The notes: generated by a model from the letters alone, not told the origin. A stretch of DNA of 64,000 nt from Exiguobacterium qingdaonense (GCF_018617855.1 NZ_JACSKY010000001.1:434001-498000), one strand, 5' to 3'. Positions 8,101 to 17,943 are shown, counted from the stretch's first letter. Made by a program: numbers and translations.

Positions 8101-9582
8101 TTGAAATTAAAAGGTGCCACTCAGCTAGAAACGCCATTGTTTGACACATTGCTCGAGCATGTCGACTCAAATCCGATCGCGTTCCATATTCCTGGCCACA
8201 AAAGCGGAAAAGGGATGGACCCCGTGTTTCGTGATTTTATTGGCGAAAACGCCCTAAAAATTGATTTGATCAACATTGCCCCACTCGATGACCTTCATCA
8301 TCCGAAAGCGGCAATCGCTGAAGCGGAACGCTTGGCGGCAGAGGCGTTCCTTGCTGATGAGACCTTTTTCTCCGTACAAGGTACATCGAGTGCAATCATG
8401 GCCATGATTATGGGCGTTGTCGGACCGAACGAGAAAATCATCGTTCCCCGGAATGTGCATAAGTCGGTCATGTCCGCACTCGTCCTTACAGGTGCTCACC
8501 CGGTCTTCATCCACCCGGAGTTCGACGAGACATATGGCATCGCCCACGGAATCACTGCAAGTGCCGTAGAGCGCGCACTCGAGCTTCACCCAGACACAAA
8601 AGCCGTTCTCGTCATCAACCCAACTTACTTTGGTGTCGCAGGAGATTTGGAGCGAATCGTCTCTGTCGCCCATGCGCAAGATGTCCCCGTCCTCGTGGAT
8701 GAAGCACATGGGGTGCATCTCCCGTTTCACGATGAGCTTCCCCTCTCTGCGATGCAAGCCGGGGCCGATGTGGCTGCGACAAGCGTCCATAAGCTTGGGG
8801 GGTCGATGACCGGTAGCTCTATTTTGAACGTACGACGCGGTCTCGTCTCGCCAGAACGAATCCATGCGATGCTTTCGATGATTACAACGACATCCACCTC
8901 ATATCTACTTCTCGCCTCGCTTGACGCCGCACGTCGACAGCTTGCGACGAAAGGACATATGATGAATGAACGGGCACTCGACCTTGCCCGAACGGCTCGT
9001 TCGGCAATCAATCAGATGACGAACTTATCTGTATATGGACATGCTGAATTGCATTCAGAATCCACTTACGCACTCGACGAGACGAAAATCCTCGTGTCAG
9101 TAAGTGAGCTCGGTGTAACAGGGTTTGAGGTGGAGAAGTATCTCCGTGAACAACATCGCATCGAAGTCGAAATGTCAGATTTACTGAACGTTCTCTTCAT
9201 CGTCACGTCAGCGGATGACGAGTCGACGATTAAAACGTTGATCGATGCGATGCAAGACGTCGTATCCGTCTATCAGAAATCAGGTAATGACTCGCTCACC
9301 ATCATGCTACCTGAGATTCCACCGCTTGCGCTTAGTCCACGTGATGCATTTTATGAAGAGTCAGAGACCATTCCTCTCGAGAACGCCGTCGGTCGCATTT
9401 CAGCGGAGTTCATTATGGTATACCCACCAGGGATTCCGATTATCATCCCAGGTGAACTGATCACGACGTCGACTCTTGACTACATCATGGCTAATATCGA
9501 AGCAGGACTCCCTGTCCAGGGACTTGAAGATGAGTCGCTTCAAATGATTAAAGTCATTCAACAAACAAAAGCGATTCGCTAA
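8101..9582 (+). CDS. speA: Arginine decarboxylase, PLP-dependent (Orn/Lys/Arg class)
   Basis: 493 residues starting with TTG after AAGGGGGA. It is a fold-type I PLP enzyme of the Gram-positive Orn/Lys/Arg decarboxylase group: PGHKSGKGMD at 31-40, the cofactor-binding DEAH at 200-203 and Schiff-base Lys231 in SVHKLGGSMTGSS. The C-terminal domain contains YPPGIPIIIPGE, typical of the family. In B. subtilis the orthologous position holds speA, which makes agmatine for polyamine synthesis; lysine decarboxylation (as in YaaO) is the alternative. It is monocistronic, with a bidirectional terminator shared with the candidate sRNA on the other strand. Confidence 0.9.
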   Translation: MKLKGATQLETPLFDTLLEHVDSNPIAFHIPGHKSGKGMDPVFRDFIGENALKIDLINIAPLDDLHHPKAAIAEAERLAAEAFLADETFFSVQGTSSAIMAMIMGVVGPNEKIIVPRNVHKSVMSALVLTGAHPVFIHPEFDETYGIAHGITASAVERALELHPDTKAVLVINPTYFGVAGDLERIVSVAHAQDVPVLVDEAHGVHLPFHDELPLSAMQAGADVAATSVHKLGGSMTGSSILNVRRGLVSPERIHAMLSMITTTSTSYLLLASLDAARRQLATKGHMMNERALDLARTARSAINQMTNLSVYGHAELHSESTYALDETKILVSVSELGVTGFEVEKYLREQHRIEVEMSDLLNVLFIVTSADDESTIKTLIDAMQDVVSVYQKSGNDSLTIMLPEIPPLALSPRDAFYEESETIPLENAVGRISAEFIMVYPPGIPIIIPGELITTSTLDYIMANIEAGLPVQGLEDESLQMIKVIQQTKAIR

Positions 9583-9585
9583 ATA

Positions 9586-9620
9586 AAAAATGAGCCGGTC
9601 ATCATGACCGGCTCATTTTT
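9586..9620. terminator. Bidirectional intrinsic terminator
   Basis: AAAAAATGAGCCGGTCA pairs with TGACCGGCTCATTTTTT around a three-base loop. It is symmetrical, with A-run and T-run on either side, so it works for speA on + and for the candidate sRNA and the 9701 gene on minus. Confidence 0.92.
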
Positions 9621-9668
9621 TATGTCATCTCAGAAAAGGTGGCTGTAGATGATCGAATTGCTTCCCCT
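9586..9668 (-). ncRNA. Candidate CcpA-controlled small RNA
   Basis: A consensus promoter on the minus strand (TTGAAA, 17 bases, TATAAT) points into a 50-base gap that ends in a strong terminator, predicting an RNA of about 80 nt. It begins near AGGGGAAGC, contains an unpaired CCACCUUUUCUG stretch able to pair with AAGGUGG-type ribosome-binding sites, and ends in the terminator stem. No convincing peptide is encoded; the only option is a 12-codon ATT-start frame. The locus lies between speA and the pdh operon, where B. subtilis encodes SR1. Existence is inferred from promoter plus terminator only. Confidence 0.5.
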
Positions 9669-9675
9669 ACATCCC

Positions 9676-9704
9676 ATTATAAGAAAACGCTTACATTTTT
9701 TCAA
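9676..9704 (-). promoter_or_regulatory. SigmaA promoter with cre box in its spacer
   Basis: -35 TTGAAA at 9699-9704 and -10 TATAAT at 9676-9681 are separated by 17 bases. Bases 9682-9696 read ATGTAAGCGTTTTCT on the minus strand, a full match to the catabolite-responsive pattern WTGNAANCGNWNNCW. A cre filling the spacer is a classic CcpA repression site. Confidence 0.7.
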
Positions 9705-10006
9705 GTGTCAATTTCTTCGGAAGGCTGTGTTTTTTCGACTAAGCAGAGCCGCAAAAACTCAGCGACGTGTTCCGTATCGTTCAAGTTGATACCAAGCATC
9801 GGGTACAATTGACGCGGCTCTTCTAGCGCATGCAAATCGAGAAGGGCAGATTGACCGGTTTGCATGCAGACGACTAACACCTTGCCCATGAATTGGTGTG
9901 TGTAGACGAAACCAAAATCATAACGGGCGGCTTCTGTTTCAATCCCGGTAAAACGGACACGACTCGTCTCGGACACCGTATATAATAACTCCTCATCGAA
10001 TGCCAT
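9701..10006 (-). CDS. DUF3055-like conserved small protein
   Basis: 101 residues, soluble. The stretch RYDFGFVYTHQFMGKVLVVC followed by MQTGQSALL resembles the DUF3055 family of Bacillales and staphylococci; the assignment is from memory of that pattern. It ends in an acidic, Ser/Glu-rich tail. GGAGGGAATCCTG precedes the ATG. It has no recognisable catalytic residues and the function is unknown. Its stop codon overlaps the -35 box of the candidate sRNA promoter. Confidence 0.6.
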   Translation of the reverse strand: MAFDEELLYTVSETSRVRFTGIETEAARYDFGFVYTHQFMGKVLVVCMQTGQSALLDLHALEEPRQLYPMLGINLNDTEHVAEFLRLCLVEKTQPSEEIDT

Positions 10007-10077
10007 CAGGATTCCCTCCCTTCTCTCTTAAGTATTTTCCTTTATACTACAAGTACGAAACCTAAGGAGAGATCAGA

Positions 10078-10527
10078 ATGAAAATTGATTATGCGACTGA
10101 AGTGGATTTAGAGACCCTTGTTCAGCTCATGCATCAACTTTGGCCAGACGCCCCTGATGATGAATTACGTATGGAAGTCAGGAGCGGAATCGCTTCAAAG
10201 AACATGCATTATTTCATCGCCTCAAACGAAACAGGACAGGTTGGTTTTTGTCAGCTCAGTTTCCGTCATGACTATGTCCCCGGCTCCACCACCTCTCCGA
10301 CAGCATACGTGGAGGGAATCTATGTCATCGAGTCAGAGCGCCATCGAGGCGTCGCTACTCGTTTGGTCGATGCTGCGTCGACCTTCGCGGCGCGTCATGG
10401 GTGCATCGAACTGGCATCGGATACCGAGCTTGAAAACGAGGACAGTCAACGCTTTCACGAGAAAATTGGATTCAAGGAAGTCGAGCGTGTCGTCACCTAC
10501 ATGAAAAACCTCTCTCACGATTCGTGA
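10078..10527 (+). CDS. GNAT acetyltransferase, AAC(6')-like
   Basis: 149 residues. The acetyl-CoA binding motif is RHRGVAT (about 85-91), preceded by VEGIYVIESE. The sequence LSFRHDYVPG, then ELASDTELENEDSQRFHEKIGFKEVERVV, resembles aminoglycoside 6'-N-acetyltransferases of the AAC(6')-I group and their chromosomal relatives. The substrate cannot be decided from sequence; chromosomal homologues often have no resistance phenotype. It has its own -10-like TATACT and a GGAGAG site, and its stop codon lies inside a terminator shared with pdhD. Confidence 0.75.
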   Translation: MKIDYATEVDLETLVQLMHQLWPDAPDDELRMEVRSGIASKNMHYFIASNETGQVGFCQLSFRHDYVPGSTTSPTAYVEGIYVIESERHRGVATRLVDAASTFAARHGCIELASDTELENEDSQRFHEKIGFKEVERVVTYMKNLSHDS

Positions 10528-10537
10528 GAGAGGTTTT
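10507..10537. terminator. Bidirectional intrinsic terminator
   Basis: AACCTCTCTCACGA / TCGTGAGAGAGGTT arms. It overlaps the acetyltransferase stop codon and ends the pdh operon on the minus strand. Confidence 0.88.
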
Positions 10538-10547
10538 ATGAGTGTTC

Positions 10548-11960
10548 TTATTTAACGACGTGGATTGGCATACCCATTGCGATTTCAGCAGCTTCCATTG
10601 CCATCTCACCGAGTGATGGGTGAGCGTGGATTGTAAGTGCGATATCTTCAGCAGTCATACCAGCCTCGATTGCAAGACCAAGCTCAGCGATCATGTCTGA
10701 AGCGCCAGTACCCGCGATTTGAGCACCGATCAAGAGACCGTCCTCTTTGCGTGTGATGAGCTTCATGAAGCCGTCTGGCTCGTCAAGTGCAAGTGCACGA
10801 CCGTTCGCTGCGAATGGGAATTTCGAAACTGTGATTTCGAGTCCTTCTTCTTTTGCGAGTGGTTCTGTGTAACCGACAGTCGCGAGTTCAGGGTCTGTGA
10901 AGACGACTGCAGGGATTGCAGAATAGTCGAGATAAGCTGGCTTATCTGCTGCTGCTTCTGCTGCAATTTTAGCCTCGTAAGAAGCTTTGTGAGCAAGTGG
11001 TGGTCCAGGAACGATATCACCGATTGCAAAGATGTTTTCGTTAGAAGTTTTGCACTGGTCATCGATTTCGATGATTCCACGATCGCTAACTTTAACTTCC
11101 GCATTTTCGAGACCGATATCGCTCGTGTTCGGACGACGACCAACCGTGACGAGCACATAGTCCGCTTCGACCGTTTGCTCTTCGCCGTTCACTTCAAACT
11201 TGACAGTTACGCCGTCTTCCGTTTCTTCGACACCTTTAGCAAGTGCGTTCGTGTGGATTGTGACGTTCCCTTTTTGTTTGAGCTTCTTCTTAACGATTTG
11301 CGTCATTTGTGGCTCGAAGCCAGACAAGATGTCGCTAGCGCCTTCTACAACGATAACTTCTGTATCGAAGTTAGCGTATGCCGTACCGAGCTCCATACCG
11401 ATGTAGCCTCCGCCGATGACGACGAGCTTTTTCGGTACTTCAGGAAGTGCCAATGCGCCAGTTGAAGAGAGGACGCGTTTAGACCACTTGAACGATGGGA
11501 TCTCGATCGGTGTAGAACCGGTCGCGATGATTGCTTTTTTAAATTTATAAGGAGTTGAGCTGTCTTCAGTGATGACACGGACTGTATCTTCAGAAGCGAA
11601 GAAAGCTTCACCTTGAACGATTTCAATTTTGTTTCCTTTGAGAAGGCCTTTGACTCCGCCAGTCAATTTGTTAACGACTGACTGTTTCCAGTCTTGAACT
11701 TTTGTGAAGTCCACTGACACGTTATCAGAAGTGATTCCCATTGAATCGTGTCCTTTAGCGTGTTGGAAGTTATGTCCCGCTGTGATCAACGCTTTTGATG
11801 GGATACATCCGACGTTCAAGCAGACACCACCGAAGTTGCCTTTCTCAACGATTGTTACTTTCATTCCGAGCTGCGCGCCACGGATTGCGGCAACGTATCC
11901 ACCAGGACCGGCACCGATGACAAGTAAATCAGTTTCTTGTGCGAATTCTCCTACTACCAT
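10548..11960 (-). CDS. pdhD: Dihydrolipoyl dehydrogenase (E3)
   Basis: 470 residues. FAD-binding GAGPGGY is near residue 16-22, and the redox disulfide is in [14 protein letters not shown] (about 44-57). The NAD-binding [10 protein letters not shown] and the C-terminal interface with active-site HAHPSLGE follow. It reoxidises lipoamide in the pyruvate dehydrogenase complex (and shares the E3 role with other 2-oxoacid dehydrogenases). It is the last gene of pdhABCD, four bases after pdhC, so co-translation is likely. Confidence 0.97.
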   Translation of the reverse strand: MVVGEFAQETDLLVIGAGPGGYVAAIRGAQLGMKVTIVEKGNFGGVCLNVGCIPSKALITAGHNFQHAKGHDSMGITSDNVSVDFTKVQDWKQSVVNKLTGGVKGLLKGNKIEIVQGEAFFASEDTVRVITEDSSTPYKFKKAIIATGSTPIEIPSFKWSKRVLSSTGALALPEVPKKLVVIGGGYIGMELGTAYANFDTEVIVVEGASDILSGFEPQMTQIVKKKLKQKGNVTIHTNALAKGVEETEDGVTVKFEVNGEEQTVEADYVLVTVGRRPNTSDIGLENAEVKVSDRGIIEIDDQCKTSNENIFAIGDIVPGPPLAHKASYEAKIAAEAAADKPAYLDYSAIPAVVFTDPELATVGYTEPLAKEEGLEITVSKFPFAANGRALALDEPDGFMKLITRKEDGLLIGAQIAGTGASDMIAELGLAIEAGMTAEDIALTIHAHPSLGEMAMEAAEIAMGMPIHVVK

Positions 11961-11964
11961 GTTC

Positions 11965-13257
11965 TTATCCCTCCATCATTAGAAGTGCTGGGTCTTCGAG
12001 CAAGCGTTTCACCATGTTAAGAGCGTTCTGTGCAGTCGCACCGTCGATGAGGCGGTGGTCGAAGCTGAATGAGAGTGCAAGTACTGGCGCAGCAACGATT
12101 TCACCGTTTTTCACGACAGCTTTTTCAGCGATGCGACCGATCCCGAGAATCGCAACTTCTGGGTGGTTGATGACCGGAGTGAACCATTGTCCACCAGCTG
12201 AACCGATGTTCGTGATTGTGATCGATCCGCCTTTCATGTCTTCCCCAGCGAGTTTGCCTTCACGAGCTTTTCCTGCAAGTTCGTTAATGTTTGAAGCAAG
12301 TGCATAGATTGACTTACGGTCTGCATCTTTCACGACTGGTACAACGAGCCCGTTGTCCGTGTCAGCTGCGATTCCGATGTTGTAGTAGTTTTTGTAGACG
12401 ATTTCTTCGTTGACATCATCGATTGAAGCGTTGATTGTTGGGAATGCTTTCGCTGCAGCAGTCAATGCTTTCACGACGAATGGCAAGTACGTGAGTTTCA
12501 CGCCTTGGTCCGCTGCGACTTGCTTGAAGTCCTTACGGAGTGCAACGAGTTTCGTCACGTCGACTTCGTCCATGAGTGTAACGTGTGGTGCAGTGTGTTT
12601 CGAGTTAACCATAGCTTTCGAGATGGCTTTACGGATTCCGCGGATCTTCTCACGTGTTTCAAGTTCTGGAGTCGCTGACTCGTAAGGCTTGATTTCCGTT
12701 TTCTCAGCTGCTGCCGGTGCTACAGAATCTGTTTTCTCTGTTGTAGATTCTGTAGACGGTGCTTCACCGTTTGCGAATGCGTCGATGTCTTCTTTCAAGA
12801 CGCGACCGTTGTCGCCAGAGCCGTTGACTTCACGGATATCGACACCTTTTTCACGCGCATACTTACGAACCGATGGCATCGCGATGACACGTTCAGATTT
12901 GTGAAGTTGAACATCGCGTGGCGCGTCTTCTTTCACATCTTCTTTTACGTCTTCTGTCTTCTCTTCTGCTTTCGGTTGTTCAGGTGCCTCTTCTTCTTCA
13001 CCTGCTGGTGCGTCGCCTTCGATGTCAAATGTAATGAGGACGTCGCCGACTACGGCAACTGTACCTTCAGAAACTTTAACCTCTTTGACTGTACCGTCGA
13101 CTGGAGCTGGGATTTCAACGACTGCTTTGTCGTTTTGTACTTCTAAAAGAACGTCGTCCTCTTTGACCGTATCCCCTGCTTTTACGAACCACTTGACGAT
13201 TTCACCTTCGTGAATACCTTCACCGATATCTGGTAATTTAAATTCAAATACTGCCAC
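11965..13257 (-). CDS. pdhC: Dihydrolipoyl acetyltransferase (E2)
   Basis: 430 residues. There is one N-terminal lipoyl domain with the lipoylated lysine in [14 protein letters not shown] (about 38-51). An acidic Ala/Glu-rich linker follows, then the peripheral subunit-binding domain [15 protein letters not shown], a second linker rich in Ser/Thr, and the catalytic domain ending in [12 protein letters not shown]. It forms the core of the pyruvate dehydrogenase complex and transfers acetyl groups to CoA. A single lipoyl domain is normal for Bacillales. It is 78 bases after pdhB, with a hairpin in that gap. Confidence 0.97.
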   Translation of the reverse strand: MAVFEFKLPDIGEGIHEGEIVKWFVKAGDTVKEDDVLLEVQNDKAVVEIPAPVDGTVKEVKVSEGTVAVVGDVLITFDIEGDAPAGEEEEAPEQPKAEEKTEDVKEDVKEDAPRDVQLHKSERVIAMPSVRKYAREKGVDIREVNGSGDNGRVLKEDIDAFANGEAPSTESTTEKTDSVAPAAAEKTEIKPYESATPELETREKIRGIRKAISKAMVNSKHTAPHVTLMDEVDVTKLVALRKDFKQVAADQGVKLTYLPFVVKALTAAAKAFPTINASIDDVNEEIVYKNYYNIGIAADTDNGLVVPVVKDADRKSIYALASNINELAGKAREGKLAGEDMKGGSITITNIGSAGGQWFTPVINHPEVAILGIGRIAEKAVVKNGEIVAAPVLALSFSFDHRLIDGATAQNALNMVKRLLEDPALLMMEG

Positions 13258-13296
13258 TGGTTTTTCCTCCCATCAATTCATCATGTAAACACGACA

Positions 13297-13314
13297 AGGG
13301 AGACAATTCTCCCT
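13297..13314. other. Stem-loop between pdhB and pdhC
   Basis: AGGGAGA and TCTCCCT arms with a CAAT loop and no T-run. It is more likely an mRNA-stability or processing element than a terminator. Confidence 0.45.
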
Positions 13315-13335
13315 CATCGTTTATTCGACACGATC

Positions 13336-14313
13336 TTAGAAGTTCACAACTTCCTTAACTTTTGCAACGACATCTTTATGGTCAGGTAACCACATGTCTT
13401 CACCTTGTGCGAATGCGAAGACTGTGTCTGGTGCAGTAACTCGAAGAACTGGTGCTTCGAGGTGAAGAATTGCGCGCTCTTGAATTTCAGTTACAACGTT
13501 CGCCGCGATACCTGCTTGACGTTGTGCCTCTTGAACGACGATCGCACGACCTGTTTTCTTAACAGACTCTACGATTGTGTCGATATCAAGCGGGCTCACT
13601 GTCATGAGGTCGATGACTTCAACGTTAATGTTTTCTTTTTCGAGTTCTTCCGCTGCTTTAAGTGATGTATGCACCATCGCACCGTAAGTGATGATTGAAA
13701 CGTCTGTACCTTCACGTTTCACGTCTGCCTTACCGAGTTCGATTGTGTAATCACCTTCAGGCACTTCGCCACGGAACGAACGATACAATTTCATGTGCTC
13801 GAGGAACACGACCGGGTCGTTGTCACGGATTGACGCGATCAACAAGCCTTTTGCATCGTACGGAGTCGATGGAATGACGACTTTAAGACCAGGTGTCTGA
13901 GCCATCAAACCTTCGAGGCTGTCCGCGTGAAGCTCAGGCGTCTTAACGCCGCCACCGAATGGTGAACGGATTGTGATCGGTTGGCTGTAAGCGCCGCCTG
14001 AACGGTAACGCATACGCGCCATCTGAGCTGCGATTGAGTCAAATACTTCGAATACGAATCCGAAGAACTGAACTTCCATGATTGGACGGAACCCAGTGAG
14101 ACCGAGACCGATCGCGAGACCACCAATTCCTGATTCAGCGAGCGGTGTATCGAATACACGGTCTTCGCCGAGCTCATCTTGGAGACCTTCCGTCGCACGG
14201 AATACCCCACCGTTTTTACCAACGTCTTCTCCGAAAAGAAGTACTTTCTCGTCGCGCTTCATTTCAACGCGCATCGCATCAGTAATCGCTTGGATCATTG
14301 TCATTTGAGCCAT
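13336..14313 (-). CDS. pdhB: Pyruvate dehydrogenase E1 beta subunit
   Basis: 325 residues, the usual length. It starts [17 protein letters not shown] and contains [18 protein letters not shown] and the conserved [17 protein letters not shown] loop. The C-terminal transketolase-like domain includes [15 protein letters not shown] and the [15 protein letters not shown] segment. With PdhA it forms the alpha2beta2 thiamine-diphosphate enzyme that decarboxylates pyruvate. It starts three bases after pdhA ends, which favours coupled translation and equal stoichiometry. Confidence 0.97.
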   Translation of the reverse strand: MAQMTMIQAITDAMRVEMKRDEKVLLFGEDVGKNGGVFRATEGLQDELGEDRVFDTPLAESGIGGLAIGLGLTGFRPIMEVQFFGFVFEVFDSIAAQMARMRYRSGGAYSQPITIRSPFGGGVKTPELHADSLEGLMAQTPGLKVVIPSTPYDAKGLLIASIRDNDPVVFLEHMKLYRSFRGEVPEGDYTIELGKADVKREGTDVSIITYGAMVHTSLKAAEELEKENINVEVIDLMTVSPLDIDTIVESVKKTGRAIVVQEAQRQAGIAANVVTEIQERAILHLEAPVLRVTAPDTVFAFAQGEDMWLPDHKDVVAKVKEVVNF

Positions 14314-14316
14314 AAC

Positions 14317-15420
<1,104 letters not shown>

Positions 15421-15513
15421 TCAACTATGAGACAATTGTCTTTTTTGTGATCAAACACTAACTCAAATCTTACGTGTATCTGTCCAAAAAAGCAATCTGT
15501 ATTAACGTGATTC

Positions 15514-15532
15514 AGGAAAGTTCTCCTTTCCT
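15514..15532. other. Inverted repeat in the pdhA leader
   Basis: AGGAAAG and CTTTCCT arms around five bases, lying between the probable pdh transcription start and pdhA. It has no T-run. Its role is unknown. Confidence 0.35.
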
Positions 15533-15546
15533 GCCGTTTCCTTGTC

Positions 15547-15576
15547 AGTATAAAACGGGTTGTTACAATAACGCAA
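15547..15576 (-). promoter_or_regulatory. Probable pdhA promoter
   Basis: -35 TTGCGT at 15571-15576, an 18-base spacer and -10 TATACT at 15547-15552 give a start near 15540 and a leader of about 138 bases. The rest of the 331-base gap between pdhA and def holds the cre-like site, an inverted repeat and the def promoter; I see no gene in it. Confidence 0.5.
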
Positions 15577-15593
15577 AAAATATGCTCACTTAA

Positions 15594-15608
15594 ATAAAAC
15601 GCTTACAT
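15594..15608 (-). promoter_or_regulatory. cre-like site upstream of the pdh promoter
   Basis: ATGTAAGCGTTTTAT on the minus strand matches WTGNAANCGNWNNCW with one mismatch. It is centred about 60 bases upstream of the predicted start, the position from which CcpA activates genes such as ackA in B. subtilis. Activation here is inference. Confidence 0.4.
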
Positions 15609-15693
15609 CCAAGGGATATGACATCTTTTTTACTACTGTATTATTTTCATTTCACCTTCTGTACCATCTACATTCCTTCCTGTTTGAATATGA

Positions 15694-15717
15694 TATAATC
15701 AAACGTATACGTTTGAT
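15694..15717 (+). promoter_or_regulatory. def promoter -10 with perfect palindromic operator
   Basis: An extended -10 (TGATATAAT, core 15694-15699) is followed by a perfect 20-base palindrome, ATCAAACGTATACGTTTGAT, at 15698-15717. The palindrome overlaps the -10 edge and the expected transcription start and ends just before the ribosome-binding site GAAAGGAAG. The geometry is that of a repressor operator; the regulator is unknown. Confidence 0.6.
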
Positions 15718-15733
15718 AGAAAGGAAGTTGTAT

Positions 15734-16273
15734 ATGTTAACGATGAAAGATGTGATTCGCGAAGGAGATGAACGGCTTCGCACTCGTTCAACTGAAGTAT
15801 CGGTTCCGCCAACAGAAGCAGACTTGGCGTTACTCGACGAGATGGAGACGTTCCTCATCAATAGCCAGGACCCAGAAATGAGCGAAAAATATGAGCTGCG
15901 GGGCGGTGTCGGAATCGCCGCACCTCAACTCGGTGTGAATCGCCGTTTCTTTACAGTATTGCTTCAAGAAGAGACAGAAACATTTAAACTCTCGATCTTC
16001 AACCCTAAAATCACGAGTCATTCCGTCGAACAGACATTTCTAAACGGTGGCGAAGGCTGTCTATCGGTCGATCGCGTGGTAAAAGGAAATGTACCTCGTT
16101 TTCGTCGAATCACGTTAGAAGGGTTTGACCGCGACGGGAAGCCGATCAAGCTTCGCTTACGCGGGATGCGCGCCATTGTCTGTCAGCACGAGCTAGACCA
16201 TTTGGACGGGATTTTGTTTTATGACCGCATCAATACAGCGAACCCGCTAGAAACTTACGGCGAACCGATTTAA
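15734..16273 (+). CDS. def: Peptide deformylase
   Basis: 179 residues from ATG at 15734, behind GAAAGGAAG. All three family motifs are present: GVGIAAPQ at 58-65, EGCLS at 107-111 (metal ligand Cys109) and QHELDH at 151-156 (metal ligands His152 and His156, catalytic Glu153). The insert between helix 1 and motif 1 places it in the Gram-positive type II group (YkrB/DefB-like). It removes the N-formyl group from nascent proteins. The start of the next gene follows after one base, so the two form an operon. Confidence 0.96.
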   Translation: MLTMKDVIREGDERLRTRSTEVSVPPTEADLALLDEMETFLINSQDPEMSEKYELRGGVGIAAPQLGVNRRFFTVLLQEETETFKLSIFNPKITSHSVEQTFLNGGEGCLSVDRVVKGNVPRFRRITLEGFDRDGKPIKLRLRGMRAIVCQHELDHLDGILFYDRINTANPLETYGEPI

Positions 16274-16274
16274 C

Positions 16275-17900
16275 ATGAAAAGCTCGAGAAAAAGGGCACT
16301 GTTGTTACTATTCCCACTTTTATTTCTTTTAATCGGGGGATGTGTACGTATTAATTATGACGCGACTGTAAACTACGATCAGTCCGTCTCGCTTGAGACG
16401 ACCTATGCGTTTCGTGACCATCCCGTTATGAAACTCCTCAACTTACGCCTTGACTGGGATACATGGAAAGAGCAGGCAGAAAAGAATGGATACGAGACGG
16501 AAGATTACTTGAGTGCTGACGACTATGAAGGCATGGTCTTAAAAAAGACGTTCGACAGCGTGGACGACTTGCAAGGGATTAAAGAAGAGTGGAAGACAGG
16601 ACCGTCTGGCATTCTCGTCCCACCCGATATTCAATTCGACGTCTCTCATCGAGAAGGCATATGGTTCGATTCTTATACGCTTCAGACGAATCTTGATCTT
16701 CGGCTCGACCAAGTTGACTTGCCGGGTGTCAACCTGTCAGGTTCCCCGAAAAAGTTGGCCGAACGATATATCCGACAAGCTGACATTCGCTTCAACCTGA
16801 ACGTGCCGACCGGTGTATTCGTAGAGGACGGAACAGGACTCGATATCCGTTCCATGAAGCACGTCGAGTGGCAAGTTTATGGTGGTCGCCAAAACAATTT
16901 AGAACTCGTCGCCCATGTACCAAACGTCAAAGCATGGATCGTGACGGTCATCACCTTGATTTCGGTGGCTACCTTATCGTATATCATATGGCGAAAATAT
17001 CGAAAAAACGTCGGAGACCCGAAGAAGACATCGATACGCTCGCGACTTTTAGGACTGTTGATCGTCTCGCTCTCGCTGGCATTGATTATCGTCACCATAC
17101 GTCAGGAAATAGGAAATGAACGCCAGTCCGAGGCGATTCGCGAAGCCTCTCAGACGAATGAGTTCATTCCCACATTTGCCGTCCACGGATTACTCGGCAC
17201 GGACCGAACGTTCTTACGATTCTCACAAGCGATGGAACAGAGCGGTTATGCGACGGATGGTGCCTTATGTACCGTTACCGATAAAGGTAAGGCGGACTGC
17301 GAGATTTATGATTACAGTTCGACTCGTCCCATCGTCCGAATTGAGTTCGAGGATGCCGAGGCTTCGCTGAACAATCAAACAAAATGGTTGAATGCAGCCA
17401 TTGAAATGTACAAAAAAACGAGAAATCGTTCGTTTGATCGTATGTACATCATTGGTCACAGCATGGGTGGTGTCGCTGCCGCGAACTATATTCTGAATCA
17501 AGAGACGTATATCATTGATAAGTTCGTCACGTTCGATAGCCCGTTCGGCGGCACACGACTTGCGAACTTCGGACTGTCTGCGAGCAACTTCGGAATCAAT
17601 ACGGGCAGTCCCGCCATCCGTGATTTGTCACCAAGTTCGGATGGGCTGCAAGCGTTCCAGTCAAAACTCGAGACGTGGCCACGTTCTGTACAGGTTCTCT
17701 CATTCTCAGGACGAGGCGGTGAGTTTAACTTGATCGAGTCATCGAGCTCGCTCTTGCTCGAGGAATATACGAATAATATTCAAACAGAGACCGTTCCGTA
17801 CGATCATTTCTCTCTTCACCGTAAGAGTGATGTCTTGAAAGAGACCGGGACATTCTTATACGAATACACGAACGAGTTCAATCCAATCGAGACGAACTGA
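16275..17900 (+). CDS. Lipoprotein (DUF3153-like) fused to DUF915-like alpha/beta hydrolase
   Basis: 541 residues. A lipoprotein signal ends in IGGC with acylated Cys23. Residues 24-215 resemble the LppM/DUF3153 lipoprotein domain (CVRINYDATVNYDQSVSLE opening). A transmembrane helix at 221-239, a basic loop and a second helix at 258-276 follow. Residues about 297-541 form an alpha/beta hydrolase of the DUF915 type: oxyanion HGLLG at 304-308, nucleophile elbow GHSMGG with Ser396, and a late PYDH with His511. With two helices both folded domains should be outside the cell. Its partner is unknown. It is translationally linked to def (one-base gap). Each half is normally found as a separate protein. 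Confidence 0.8.
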   Translation: MKSSRKRALLLLFPLLFLLIGGCVRINYDATVNYDQSVSLETTYAFRDHPVMKLLNLRLDWDTWKEQAEKNGYETEDYLSADDYEGMVLKKTFDSVDDLQGIKEEWKTGPSGILVPPDIQFDVSHREGIWFDSYTLQTNLDLRLDQVDLPGVNLSGSPKKLAERYIRQADIRFNLNVPTGVFVEDGTGLDIRSMKHVEWQVYGGRQNNLELVAHVPNVKAWIVTVITLISVATLSYIIWRKYRKNVGDPKKTSIRSRLLGLLIVSLSLALIIVTIRQEIGNERQSEAIREASQTNEFIPTFAVHGLLGTDRTFLRFSQAMEQSGYATDGALCTVTDKGKADCEIYDYSSTRPIVRIEFEDAEASLNNQTKWLNAAIEMYKKTRNRSFDRMYIIGHSMGGVAAANYILNQETYIIDKFVTFDSPFGGTRLANFGLSASNFGINTGSPAIRDLSPSSDGLQAFQSKLETWPRSVQVLSFSGRGGEFNLIESSSSLLLEEYTNNIQTETVPYDHFSLHRKSDVLKETGTFLYEYTNEFNPIETN

Positions 17901-17903
17901 CGT

Positions 17904-17943
17904 CAAAACAGCTATCCTCAAAAATGGAGGATAGCTGTTTTTT
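17904..17943. terminator. Bidirectional intrinsic terminator
   Basis: AAAACAGCTATCCTC / GAGGATAGCTGTTTT arms, seven-base loop, T-run on the + strand. It serves two converging genes. Confidence 0.9.

Noticed and set aside
8254-8865. 203-codon open frame antisense to speA
   Set aside because: It lies wholly inside a clearly real enzyme gene, has no ribosome-binding site and shows no family features; long antisense frames are common here.
9590-9668. SR1P-type peptide in the candidate sRNA
   Set aside because: No frame with ATG/GTG/TTG start and suitable length exists; only a 12-codon ATT frame.
10719-11465. 248-codon open frame antisense to pdhD
   Set aside because: Cys- and Phe-rich low-quality protein, opposite a conserved gene; a mirror effect of codon use.
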